Positions 8,240-15,538 of a stretch of 31,738 nt of DNA are shown here, piece after piece. A program made the translations under genes and the position numbers. Numbering within the stretch: position 1 is the first letter of the stretch; each line of letters starts with the position of its first letter. The stretch spans positions 1 to 31,738 of the forward strand of contig JBBQAZ010000007.1 of the NCBI GenBank assembly GCA_038316995.1, in the 5' to 3' direction. The DNA comes from JAXHNE01 sp038316995 (GTDB lineage: Bacteria; Patescibacteriota; Saccharimonadia; Saccharimonadales; JAXHNE01). Under the pieces are notes generated by a model. That model saw nothing but the letters and a program-made list of their open reading frames with translations, searched no databases and was not told the DNA's origin.

Positions 8240-10005
8240 TGAAACAACTTCTGCAAGTATTTCTTGCAGTAATAATCGGATTTGTTTTATTTAGCCAAAA
8301 TACCAGTGCACAATCTGTGAATAATTTTGTTATAAACGATTTTGCAGGACGATATGAACTTTTCAATGACATAAATGGTGGGCGTATGCTCGTCACAGAA
8401 ACGATTGAACTTACGTTTTCTGCGCAAAACCATGGAATACTGCGCGCTATTCCAGAAAATTATCAAGGTGATTCTTTGAAATTAGCTATTTTGTCGGTTG
8501 GCAGAGACGGTAAAAAGGAGCCATATACAACTTATGATGACAATGGAAACCAGGTACTAAAAATCGGCAATAAAAACCAAACGATTACCGGCGCCCATAC
8601 CTATGAAATCAAGTATGAAATGCGTAATGTGATACGGTTTTTTGAAACACATAATGAATTTTTTTGGGATATAAATGGGGACCAATGGAGTCAGCCTTTT
8701 GAGCATGTAAGTGCTGAAATTGTACTTCCAGCCAGTAATGGCACACTTTCAATTCCAGAACCCGTATGCTATACGGGCAATTTTGGCGGCATAGATAACA
8801 ATTGTCAGATTGAAAAAACAGAAAATGGTTGGATATTTGAAACAAATAAACAGCTTAATGCAAACGAAACACTTACAGTAGTTGTGGGTACGTCGGTTGG
8901 AACATTTCAGCCACGTACCTGGAATGATTGGGCGAGAGAACATGCCCTGGACGTAGTAGGCTTTTTTGTCTATCCATTGCTGGTGTTGTTGCCCGCATAT
9001 AAGTATTGGCGGCGTAAAGGAAAAGATATTAAAGGCAGAGGAATTATTGTGCCTGAGTATCAAGCGCCTGAAGGTATTTTACCTTGCGAAGCCGGTGCAA
9101 TTGCCGATTACAGGGTGGACGATCGTGATATTTCTGCCACCATCATTGATTTGGCAATTAAGGGCTACATAAGAATAATAGAGACCAAAAAGAACCGAAA
9201 ATTACTCCCAGATTCTTTAAATTACGAATTTGAACTCATTAACATCGATACTACAAATTTAAAACCTTATGAGATAGAGATATTACGCGGAATTTTTGGA
9301 AAAAATTCACTCGTAGAATCTAGTATTGGTAATACTGTAAAAGTTTCTTCACTTAAGAGTCGTTTTTATGAAACTGTTGCGGAGGTGCGCAGAAACGTAA
9401 GTTCTTCACTTACGAGTGAAGGTTATTTTACTATGAACCCGATTTGGGCATCCGGAAAGCTAATGGCTGTTTTTGTTATTGGGTTAGTGTTTCTACCTTT
9501 CGTTTCTGGTATAACAATTGGCCTGCTTTTCGGCGGCCTATTGACTCTTCCGCTCGTTCTTGTTCTAGCATTGTTTATGCGAAAACGTACACAAAAGGGC
9601 GTCGAGGCCAGGGATTACATTGAAGGACTTAAAATGTATCTTTCGGTGGCAGAAAAAGATCGACTTGAAAAAATGCAAGGTCCTGACGCTGCTTATTCTA
9701 TCCAAAAAAATTTGCCAAAGAAAACAGTAGATTTGTACGAAAAACTGCTTCCTTATGCAATTGTTTTGCAAGTAGAACAAGAATGGTCAAAGCAATTTAA
9801 GGATATTTATAAGAATCCACCTGATTGGTATGGTGGGAACTGGAATTCTTTTAATTCATTGGTTCTCTCAAACAGTCTTAGTTCTTCACTTAATGAAATG
9901 AGTGCAAATTTTAGCCCACCAAGTAGTTCAGGTTCTGGCAGTTCTGGATTCTCTGGTGGTGGCTCATCAGGCGGCGGAGGCGGCGGCGGAGGCGGCGGCT
10001 GGTAG
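8239..10005 (+). CDS. DUF2207-type membrane protein with poly-glycine tail
   Basis: This 588-aa protein begins with a signal peptide (hydrophobic core about 4-19, likely cleavage after Thr-Ser-Ala24). An extracellular beta-rich domain of the DUF2207 type follows (RYELFNDINGGRMLVTETIELTFS and further). Next come a membrane segment at about 236-253 (VVGFFVYPLLVLLPAYKYW), a cytosolic winged-helix-like portion (DDRDISATIIDLAIKGYIRI), and a hydrophobic pair of segments at about 408-450. The C-terminus is a Ser/Gly linker ending in a run of 11 glycines and Trp. This architecture and the Gly-rich end are common in DUF2207 proteins of Gram-positives and CPR; the function is unknown. Translation is probably coupled to pheT by a one-base overlap. 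Confidence 0.85.
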   Translation: MKQLLQVFLAVIIGFVLFSQNTSAQSVNNFVINDFAGRYELFNDINGGRMLVTETIELTFSAQNHGILRAIPENYQGDSLKLAILSVGRDGKKEPYTTYDDNGNQVLKIGNKNQTITGAHTYEIKYEMRNVIRFFETHNEFFWDINGDQWSQPFEHVSAEIVLPASNGTLSIPEPVCYTGNFGGIDNNCQIEKTENGWIFETNKQLNANETLTVVVGTSVGTFQPRTWNDWAREHALDVVGFFVYPLLVLLPAYKYWRRKGKDIKGRGIIVPEYQAPEGILPCEAGAIADYRVDDRDISATIIDLAIKGYIRIIETKKNRKLLPDSLNYEFELINIDTTNLKPYEIEILRGIFGKNSLVESSIGNTVKVSSLKSRFYETVAEVRRNVSSSLTSEGYFTMNPIWASGKLMAVFVIGLVFLPFVSGITIGLLFGGLLTLPLVLVLALFMRKRTQKGVEARDYIEGLKMYLSVAEKDRLEKMQGPDAAYSIQKNLPKKTVDLYEKLLPYAIVLQVEQEWSKQFKDIYKNPPDWYGGNWNSFNSLVLSNSLSSSLNEMSANFSPPSSSGSGSSGFSGGGSSGGGGGGGGGGW

Positions 10006-10074
10006 CACAAAGACTCAAGTTATTGAGATGTATTGATGTGTACTGCAAAACATGTTAAAGTATTTAGGCTTCGG

Positions 10075-10103
10075 TTGAGTTTGAATTAATTCCCGAATGT
10101 ACT
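10075..10103 (+). promoter_or_regulatory. Candidate promoter for the large structured RNA
   Basis: TTGAGT (10075-10080) and TGTACT (10098-10103) are separated by exactly 17 bp, each matching the consensus at 4 of 6 positions. The predicted start at about 10110 lies just before the 5' strand of the closing helix (10121). A second candidate, TTGACA at 10104-10109, would start inside the RNA's first hairpin and fits the structure less well. Confidence 0.35.
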
Positions 10104-10172
10104 TTGACAGGTGTGTTATTAAATTCTATTCCTCGAGCAACTGTGGACTGAGAGACACAGTTGTTCGGCTAT

Positions 10173-10256
10173 TGAGAAGGACTCTGCTTGTTCAATCAAG
10201 CATTGTAGTCCAGAGTTGTATGACTCTGTTCCTTGGGATGAACCCATGGCTTCTCA
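10173..10256 (+). other. Cloverleaf-like four-way junction in the structured RNA
   Basis: The stem TGAGAAG/CTTCTCA (10173-10179/10250-10256) closes three arms: 10180-10183/10207-10210 topped by TGCTTG/CAAGCA (10185-10190/10197-10202); 10211-10216/10223-10228 (CAGAGT/ACTCTG); and 10231-10237/10243-10249 with one mismatch. Only two bases between the arms are unpaired. It resembles a tRNA cloverleaf in plan but has no tRNA consensus bases. Confidence 0.6.
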
Positions 10257-10457
10257 TTAGTTCTTTCTAGGTGCTGGTTAGCTGCTGCAGCAATGCCGGT
10301 TGGCTAGTACCTTGGAGGTTGTGTTCGAATGTATTGTTACTCTCACGAGGACATCCTAGATACATTCGCGTAGCGACACTAAAAATGATCGCTCCACATC
10401 CTCCAGAAACTTTGGTAGCTTCGAGGGTTCCGCCACCCTCACTGTGCTATCAAAGTA

Positions 10458-10527
10458 GTAGAGGGTGAACGTCCATGTGACGTTAACTCCCAGGAGTTCT
10501 GGCACCCCACCCGCCGGCACCCTCTAC
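10458..10527 (+). other. Fully packed four-way junction in the structured RNA
   Basis: A perfect 10-bp stem, GTAGAGGGTG (10458-10467) with CACCCTCTAC (10518-10527), closes three directly abutting hairpins: 10468-10484 (AACGTC/GACGTT, 5-nt loop), 10485-10498 (AACTC/GAGTT, 4-nt loop) and 10499-10517 (CTGGC/GCCGG). There is no unpaired base at the junction. This is the strongest local evidence that the region is selected as RNA. Confidence 0.65.
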
Positions 10528-10546
10528 GCTATCTCATTGGCTGTTT

Positions 10547-10563
10547 ATCACCAAGGAGGTGAT
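10547..10563 (+). promoter_or_regulatory. Ribosome binding site sequestered in a hairpin
   Basis: The near-perfect anti-16S sequence AAGGAGGTGAT (10553-10563) precedes the small ORF by 6 bases. Six of its bases pair with ATCACC at 10547-10552 across a 5-nt loop (AAGGA), forming a hairpin that would expose the loop but hide the rest. Other ribosome binding sites in the window are much weaker, so translation of this ORF may be strong but gated. Confidence 0.5.
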
Positions 10564-10569
10564 TAGAAA

Positions 10570-10695
10570 ATGCCGCGAGAAGAAAAATGCGGTACTTGTA
10601 AAGGCAATGGTCGTGTCCACTCTGCGTGGAATATGACCAACGACGGCAAGCATTGTGAGACCTGTAAAGGGTCGGGTAAAATCAAGGCTCGTTGA
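10570..10695 (+). CDS. 41-residue zinc-ribbon protein with two CxxCxGxG motifs
   Basis: The ORF begins with ATG 6 bases after the strongest Shine-Dalgarno in the window and ends in TGA. It encodes two copies of the DnaJ cysteine-rich motif: CGTCKGNG at residues 7-14 and CETCKGSG at 29-36. These are joined by a short polar linker containing Trp and two His-flanked turns, with basic residues at both ends. The four Cys should bind one zinc, as in half of a DnaJ zinc-binding domain or in anti-TRAP, a comparably small Bacillus protein. It lies inside the closing helix of the structured RNA, so it may bind that RNA, be controlled by it, or both. It is too short for default gene callers. Function not known. 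Confidence 0.7.
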   Translation: MPREEKCGTCKGNGRVHSAWNMTNDGKHCETCKGSGKIKAR

Positions 10696-10715
10696 GCAAA
10701 AAGGAATAGAATTTG

Positions 10716-10808
10716 GCGAGCTTCGGCTCACGCTCCGGCACCAGCCGGACCGTAGACACTCCTGTCTATTCCCCAAAGTTGCTAATTAGTTAGCTGTTTT
10801 GGGGAATA
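10716..10808 (+). other. 3' hairpin series of the structured RNA
   Basis: Directly after the closing helix come four hairpins: GAGC-TTCG-GCTC (10718-10729), a stable UUCG-type tetraloop; TCCGGC/GCCGGA (10734-10739/10744-10749); TAGACA/TGTCTA with a 4-nt loop (10753-10758/10763-10768); and an 11-bp stem TATTCCCCAAA/TTTGGGGAATA (10767-10777/10798-10808) topped by GCTAA/TTAGC. The last two overlap by two bases. No U-tract follows the last hairpin, so it is not a classic intrinsic terminator. CTATTCC at 10766-10772 could alternatively pair with GGAATAG at 10703-10709. Confidence 0.5.
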
Positions 10809-10821
10809 ACACCCTCCGATA

Positions 10822-10827
10822 TACAAT
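10822..10827 (+). promoter_or_regulatory. -10 box for the ABC exporter gene, leaderless layout
   Basis: TACAAT (overlapping TATACA at 10820-10825) ends 8 bases before the GTG start at 10836. No Shine-Dalgarno is present, which fits a leaderless mRNA. Confidence 0.4.
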
Positions 10828-10835
10828 TAAGTGAA

Positions 10836-12608
10836 GTGAGACATATTTTACGAATTTTGCGATCAGCTGTGGAGCTGAAAAAATATTACCTTGGCATCAG
10901 TATAGTGATGGTTTTGGTAAGTTTGAGCCAGTTGTTACTGCCGATATTGAGTGGTCGTGCGATAGACGAGATTCAAAAAGGGACAGGTGCAGAAACGAAG
11001 TATTTACTCATGCTTGCAGGAGGAATCTTTTTACTTGATATCAGTAATACTTTTTTGAATAATCTCAGTGGTTACTGGGGTGATTTGATGGCCGCAAAAC
11101 TTAACAAGCTCCTAAGTGTTCGGTATTACGAGCACTTACTTACATTACCGCAGCGTTTTTATGATGTTGAGCTATCCGGGAAGCTGATTAATCGTCTAAA
11201 CAGATCAATTGCTCAGATTACGAGTTTTGTTCAAATGATGAGCAACAACTTCTTGCAGTTTATTTTATCAACCGTGTTTTCGTTAGCTTTGGTTGCTTAC
11301 TATAGTTGGCAAGTAGCGCTTTTATTATTTTCGCTGTATCCGATATATATCTATTTAACAGTAAGGACAAGTAATACATGGCAGAAATATCAGTCAAAAA
11401 AGAACGAGCATATAGATATTGCCAGCGGCAGATTCGCCGAGGTTATTAATCAGATAAAAGTAGTTAAAAGTTTTATTCAAGAGAAGAGTGAAATACTTTT
11501 CTTTAAAAAACACCTTCAGACAGTTGTTCGGACTAATCAACCTCAGTCAAAATTCTGGCATGAGCGTGATGTTCGCAGACGTCTTGTACTAAACGTTATC
11601 TTTTTTGCTGTATATAGTTTTATATTTCTTCAAGCAGCTAGTGGACTGTACACACCTGGAGTTGCGGTTGCGCTAATACTGTTATCGCAACAAATTCGTA
11701 TTCCGATTTTTACTATCAGTTTTTTAGTAGAAAACACACAAAGGGCAGTTGCTGACAGTAAGGATTATTTTGAAATAATGGGCGTAAAACCTCATATTAC
11801 TGATAAGTCTGATGCAATTAAATTGAAACTCAGTAGTGGCCATATAGTATTTAACAATGTGTCGTTTAGTTATGACAAAAATCAGTCAGTACTTAAGAAC
11901 ATTAATTTTGAAGTTCAGCCTGGCAGTAAAGTGGCTTTGGTAGGCGAAAGTGGAGAAGGCAAGTCCACGATTACCAATTTATTAATGCGGCTGTATGAAC
12001 CAGAGTCTGGCGAGATAACTATTGATGGCGTAAACATAGATGACGTAACTCAAGCCTCGCTGCGGCAACACATTGGTGCGGTCTTCCAGGAAGCTGCTTT
12101 ATTTAGCGGAACTATAAAAGAAAATATAGCTTACGCTAAGCCCCTTGCATCGGACAAACAGATTATTTCAGCTGCAAAAGCGGCGAATGCACATGATTTT
12201 ATATCTAAATTTCAAGATGGGTACGCTACCCAAATCGGCGAGCGTGGACTACGGCTCTCTGGCGGTCAGAAACAGAGGATTGCAATTGCGCGAGCTCTAC
12301 TTAAGGACGCTCCAATCCTCATTTTGGACGAGGCAACCAGTAGTTTAGATAGCAAGAGCGAACGGACAGTTCAAGAAGCACTTGAGAGGCTGATGAAAGG
12401 GAGAACAACTATCATTATTGCCCACAGACTAAGTACAATTAAGGATGTAGACAGGATAGTAACATTTAAGGGTGGCAAAGTTGACGAAGTTGGATCACCT
12501 CATAAGCTTGCGACGACTAATGGTATTTATGGAGAATTATTGAAACTTCAAGGTGGCGATAGTGAAGCTATAAAGAAAAAACTAAAAGCGTACGACATAG
12601 CAACGTAG
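10836..12608 (+). CDS. ABC exporter, fused membrane and ATPase domains
   Basis: This is a 590-aa half-transporter of the type IV exporter class (MsbA/LmrA-like), expected to dimerise. Residues about 1-310 hold six membrane segments (the first at about 17-38). The ATPase domain contains Walker A GESGEGKST at 370-378, signature LSGGQ at 474-478, Walker B ILILDE ending at Asp498-Glu499, and the switch His530 in IAHRLST. All catalytic residues are intact. Translation starts at GTG, because the other upstream GTG (10831) is followed by a stop; a -10 box lies 8 bases before it. It is followed 17 bases later by an RND permease with its own Shine-Dalgarno, so the two export genes probably form an operon. 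Cargo (lipid, drug or peptide) cannot be read from sequence. Confidence 0.93.
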   Translation: MRHILRILRSAVELKKYYLGISIVMVLVSLSQLLLPILSGRAIDEIQKGTGAETKYLLMLAGGIFLLDISNTFLNNLSGYWGDLMAAKLNKLLSVRYYEHLLTLPQRFYDVELSGKLINRLNRSIAQITSFVQMMSNNFLQFILSTVFSLALVAYYSWQVALLLFSLYPIYIYLTVRTSNTWQKYQSKKNEHIDIASGRFAEVINQIKVVKSFIQEKSEILFFKKHLQTVVRTNQPQSKFWHERDVRRRLVLNVIFFAVYSFIFLQAASGLYTPGVAVALILLSQQIRIPIFTISFLVENTQRAVADSKDYFEIMGVKPHITDKSDAIKLKLSSGHIVFNNVSFSYDKNQSVLKNINFEVQPGSKVALVGESGEGKSTITNLLMRLYEPESGEITIDGVNIDDVTQASLRQHIGAVFQEAALFSGTIKENIAYAKPLASDKQIISAAKAANAHDFISKFQDGYATQIGERGLRLSGGQKQRIAIARALLKDAPILILDEATSSLDSKSERTVQEALERLMKGRTTIIIAHRLSTIKDVDRIVTFKGGKVDEVGSPHKLATTNGIYGELLKLQGGDSEAIKKKLKAYDIAT

Positions 12609-12625
12609 TAACCAGGAGTCCAAAA

Positions 12626-15478
12626 ATGAAAAAGAAATCAGATAGAAAATCACTGAAACAGGAAAGTTTGTTCGTCCGTCTTTCGAGTTTTTTCTTCATG
12701 CGAGCGCGATTAGCACTTGTTTTATTACTTATTCTGTTGATTAGCGGGGGAACAATTTATAGCAAAGTTATCAAAAGAGAGGGCTTTCCGCCGATACAAG
12801 TTCCCCTGAGCTTTGTTAATGGATTTTATTTTGTGAATGACAAAGAAGTGGTTGATGAGCAGTTAGCGCAACCTTTTTATAAGATTGTTAGCGAACTTGA
12901 TGGAGTCACTAAAGTACAAACTACTGCAAATGCGAATGATTTTAACGCAGTTGTGTATTTTGAAGATTCGATTTCACCTGAATCGGGCGCACAATCTGTG
13001 CGTGATGCAATTAAAGATAAGCTACCCACTCAAGCACAATTGAATGTGGTGAGTATTGACCCTGGATCATACTTGAATAAATACGACATGTTGCTGACAG
13101 TCTATGGTGGCGATGGAAATATTGAAGAGCTAGAACGTGTTGCTGAATTTGTCGCAAAGGACATTTTAAATCAAGAATCTGTGGTGTTGGCTGAACCTCA
13201 ACCACTACTTGCAAAGGCGCAAAATCCTGTAACCGGCGAAACTCAAAAAACACAGACTGCATTTAATAAAGTTGGTATATATCAAGATAACGCTGAGCTC
13301 AATTTTTATCCTGCGATTACGGTCGGCATTGATAGAGACAGTGAAAATTTTGATGTCATACGTCTTTCGGAAAATGTTAAAGAGTACTTATCGAATCTTG
13401 ATCTATCTGAGTTTTCTGGAGATTACAGTGTTGTCATTGGCGCTGATTTCGCTGAATCAATTACCACGCAGATTAACTCCCTTCAAGACAACTTAGTAAC
13501 TGGACTTATAGCTGTTGCGATAGTGAGCTTGCTGCTTATATCGTGGAGGGCATCTCTTGTGACGGCTATTTTCATGATTACCGTGATGGCGGTTACGGTA
13601 AGTGTTCTGTATTTGGTTGGGTATACGTTGAATACAATTACGCTTTTTGCATTAGTGCTTTCGCTTGGTTTGTTTGTAGATGATGCCACTATTGTCGTTG
13701 AGTCGATTGACGCGGCAAAAAAGAAAAAGAAAAAACCGCTGAAGGTAATTAAAGAAGCGGTTGAAAAAATTGGCGCCGCTAGTTTTTCGGGTACTTTTAC
13801 TACCGTTCTGGTGTTCCTGCCTCTTGCATTTATTTCTGGTATCTTAGGTGAATTTATTCGATTAATGCCGATTACCGTTATTATCGCACTCATTAGTTCG
13901 CTTATCTTGTCTTTGACGGCTATCCCTGTGCTTTCAAAATTTATAGTACTGCAATCCGATAAGGAGAGTTGGTTTACTAGGATAAATCCGGTCGCAAAAC
14001 TTGAGGCGCTTAGTGCTAAATATCTTGGCCTGCTGCCGCGGCTTCTTAAAACTCGAAAAAGAACGGGCCAGGTTGTGGCGGTGTTTATGGTACTACTCAG
14101 TATTTCTGGTATTGTTATTGCTCTTGGATTTGCTAACAAAGTTCCGTTCAATATTTTCCCAGCGAGTAAGGACAGTGACCAAATCGGGATTACACTCAAT
14201 TTTCCAGAAGGCTACACCATTGAACAAGCCCAGAAATCAGCAGACGGTGTAGATGAAATAATTAAAAATGAAGCTGGGGATCTAGTAGAGCGCGTCACTT
14301 ACGGTAGTTTTAGTATTGTTCAACCAAATGCGCGTAGTGCAGATATTTTGGTTGACTTGGTCCCATTTAATGAAAGAAACATAAAATCGCCAGAAATTAT
14401 TGAGGCACTTCAAATTACATTGGATAAAAGCTTTGTTGATGATACGAAGGCTAAAGTTGTGCAATATGATGCCGGTCCTCCAGTAGATGATTATCCATTC
14501 AAGGTTCAAATATACAATGAAGATGATGCTACAGCTCTTCGCTTAGCTGAAGAGGTCAGGTTGTACATAAATGATCTAGCGGTGACTCGGCCAAATAATA
14601 CACAGGCAAAAATCACCGACACAAACAGTATTAGCGTTGCTGCTATAAAACGTATAGATGGTAAACAATTCATTGAGGTATCTGCCGCATTTGACGCAGA
14701 AGACGTATCGGCGCTTTTGGTCGCAGCGGAAGAAAAAACTTCAGAGAAGTTCACTAGTGACTACCTTAGTAATAACGGTTACGAGGATACTGAAATTACA
14801 TATGACTTTGGTCAAGAATCAGAAAATGCTGATTCATTTGCTGCACTAAGTTTTGTGTTTCCAATAGCTCTTGGGCTAATGTATCTTCTGCTGGCACTAC
14901 AATTCAGATCTTTCCTCCAGCCATTACTCATATTCCTGGCCATCCCATTTACATTTCTCGGCGTGTTTGGAGGGCTATATTTAACCGATAATAGTTTAAG
15001 TTTCTTTGTAATGGTAGGATTGATCGGACTTGTCGGTATTGCAGTTAACAACACAATTCTGCTTACTACCTATACTAATCAAGAACGAGCTAATGGCAAT
15101 GAGCCGATTGATGCTATTTCTAACGCCATTACCAAACGATTTAGGCCACTGCTTGCAACCACAATCACCACAATTGTGGCGTTACTTCCTTTGGCTTTAG
15201 CTGATCCATTCTGGGAGGCGCTTGCGTTTACTATAATCTTTGGTCTAGCGAGCAGTACATTCTTTGTGCTTGTTTCTTTCCCATACTATTACTTAGGATT
15301 TGAGAAAATGCGTCATTCAATCTTTGTAAAACGAGCAACCTTGTGGCTGTTTGGTTTAGCGCTCATTGGACTGGTTACCGGATGGAATAGTACCTATTTT
15401 GCAATTTCAACTGGGCTCTATATATTTACTACTGTATTGCTGCTTGAGCAGTGGAAAAAAATTGGTAAAAAGCGTTGA
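12626..15478 (+). CDS. RND-family efflux permease
   Basis: This 950-aa protein has the internal duplication of RND transporters: a membrane helix at about 26-47, a large extracellular loop, a block of helices at about 285-440 (after a longer loop), a second large loop, and helices at about 740-945. The proton-relay pair Asp352-Asp353 lies in GLFVDDATIVVES of TM4. TM10 carries GIAVNNTILL, the Asn-Asn form common outside Proteobacteria in place of the AcrB Lys. It is shorter than AcrB (about 1050 aa). A run of six Lys follows TM4 in the cytosolic loop. No membrane-fusion or outer-membrane partner gene is present, consistent with a single-membrane cell. A Shine-Dalgarno AGGAGT precedes the ATG. 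Substrate unknown; it is probably co-transcribed with the ABC exporter. Confidence 0.9.
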   Translation: MKKKSDRKSLKQESLFVRLSSFFFMRARLALVLLLILLISGGTIYSKVIKREGFPPIQVPLSFVNGFYFVNDKEVVDEQLAQPFYKIVSELDGVTKVQTTANANDFNAVVYFEDSISPESGAQSVRDAIKDKLPTQAQLNVVSIDPGSYLNKYDMLLTVYGGDGNIEELERVAEFVAKDILNQESVVLAEPQPLLAKAQNPVTGETQKTQTAFNKVGIYQDNAELNFYPAITVGIDRDSENFDVIRLSENVKEYLSNLDLSEFSGDYSVVIGADFAESITTQINSLQDNLVTGLIAVAIVSLLLISWRASLVTAIFMITVMAVTVSVLYLVGYTLNTITLFALVLSLGLFVDDATIVVESIDAAKKKKKKPLKVIKEAVEKIGAASFSGTFTTVLVFLPLAFISGILGEFIRLMPITVIIALISSLILSLTAIPVLSKFIVLQSDKESWFTRINPVAKLEALSAKYLGLLPRLLKTRKRTGQVVAVFMVLLSISGIVIALGFANKVPFNIFPASKDSDQIGITLNFPEGYTIEQAQKSADGVDEIIKNEAGDLVERVTYGSFSIVQPNARSADILVDLVPFNERNIKSPEIIEALQITLDKSFVDDTKAKVVQYDAGPPVDDYPFKVQIYNEDDATALRLAEEVRLYINDLAVTRPNNTQAKITDTNSISVAAIKRIDGKQFIEVSAAFDAEDVSALLVAAEEKTSEKFTSDYLSNNGYEDTEITYDFGQESENADSFAALSFVFPIALGLMYLLLALQFRSFLQPLLIFLAIPFTFLGVFGGLYLTDNSLSFFVMVGLIGLVGIAVNNTILLTTYTNQERANGNEPIDAISNAITKRFRPLLATTITTIVALLPLALADPFWEALAFTIIFGLASSTFFVLVSFPYYYLGFEKMRHSIFVKRATLWLFGLALIGLVTGWNSTYFAISTGLYIFTTVLLLEQWKKIGKKR

Positions 15479-15484
15479 TAATCT

Positions 15485-15514
15485 TTGGCGTCACACTCTA
15501 ATCTACGGTATACT
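15485..15514 (+). promoter_or_regulatory. Promoter of the FKBP gene
   Basis: TTGGCG (15485-15490) and TATACT (15509-15514) are 18 bp apart. The predicted start at about 15521 leaves a short leader carrying GGAGG (15530-15534) before the ATG at 15539. Confidence 0.5.
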
Positions 15515-15538
15515 GAATGAAGACAAAACGGAGGAAAC

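Larger units (their letters stand above)
10121..10714 (+). other. Closing helix of the structured RNA (10121-10133 with 10702-10714)
   Basis: AAATTCTATTCCT at 10121-10133 is the exact reverse complement of AGGAATAGAATTT at 10702-10714: 13 of 13 pairs, extendable by two G-U pairs inside a 569-nt separation. It joins the two ends of the RNA in the way closing helices of large bacterial ncRNAs do. Pairing is seen in one sequence only, so there is no covariation support. Confidence 0.6.
10110..10808 (+). ncRNA. Large structured RNA of unknown family enclosing a small ORF
   Basis: The 830-base gap between two membrane-protein genes is filled by nested inverted repeats on one strand. A perfect 13-bp helix pairs 10121-10133 with 10702-10714 and encloses everything between. 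Inside are a 13-bp hairpin (10133-10145/10156-10168, sharing its first base with the closing helix); a four-way junction closed by 10173-10179/10250-10256; a looser paired region 10269-10312; a 12-position stem 10312-10323/10395-10406 holding two hairpins; an 11-bp stem 10409-10419/10446-10456 capped by a 6-bp hairpin; a four-way junction closed by a perfect 10-bp stem 10458-10467/10518-10527; and then a small ORF. Four more hairpins follow the closing helix, to 10808. I do not recognise the family: the conserved cores of RNase P RNA, tmRNA, group I and group II introns were looked for and not found. End points are inferred. Confidence 0.7.

Noticed and set aside
10104..10132. TTGACA with TATTCC as promoter of the RNA
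   Set aside because: The -35 is perfect, but the -10 is poor and the start would fall inside the first hairpin, removing the closing helix. The TTGAGT/TGTACT pair fits better.
10321..10345. GTTCGAAT as a tRNA T-loop
   Set aside because: No acceptor stem, D-arm or anticodon arm can be built around it. It belongs to the 9-bp stem 10326-10334/10360-10368.
10271..10468. 65-codon plus-strand open frame
   Set aside because: It runs through several perfect stems of the structured RNA, has no ribosome binding site and has an odd Cys/Pro composition.
10458..10475. T-box-like AGGGTG-AAC-GTCC sequence
   Set aside because: It resembles the T-box AGGGUGG core, but the UGG that contacts the tRNA acceptor end is missing and the bases are locked in a perfect 10-bp stem. 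No specifier loop or terminator was found.
10534..10776. 80-codon minus-strand open frame in the RNA region
   Set aside because: It is antisense to the zinc-ribbon ORF and to the 3' hairpins, has no ribosome binding site and no protein-like pattern. The plus-strand ORF has the Shine-Dalgarno and motifs.
10110..10808. RNase P RNA, tmRNA, or self-splicing intron
   Set aside because: The P4 sequences of RNase P, tmRNA end sequences and tag ORF, group I core pairing and group II domain V were looked for by eye and not found. The embedded ORF is not an endonuclease or reverse transcriptase.
10767..10808. Intrinsic terminator at the end of the RNA
   Set aside because: The stem is strong, but no U-tract follows on either strand, so it is kept only as a hairpin of the RNA.
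13713..13740. A-rich run encoding six Lys in the RND gene, as a frameshift site
   Set aside because: The reading frame continues without interruption through known RND motifs on both sides, so no frameshift is needed. A charged cytosolic loop explains it.
13483..14199. 238-codon open frame antisense to the RND permease
   Set aside because: It lies wholly inside a clear RND coding region, with Ser/Thr/Ile-rich low-quality protein typical of antisense shadows.
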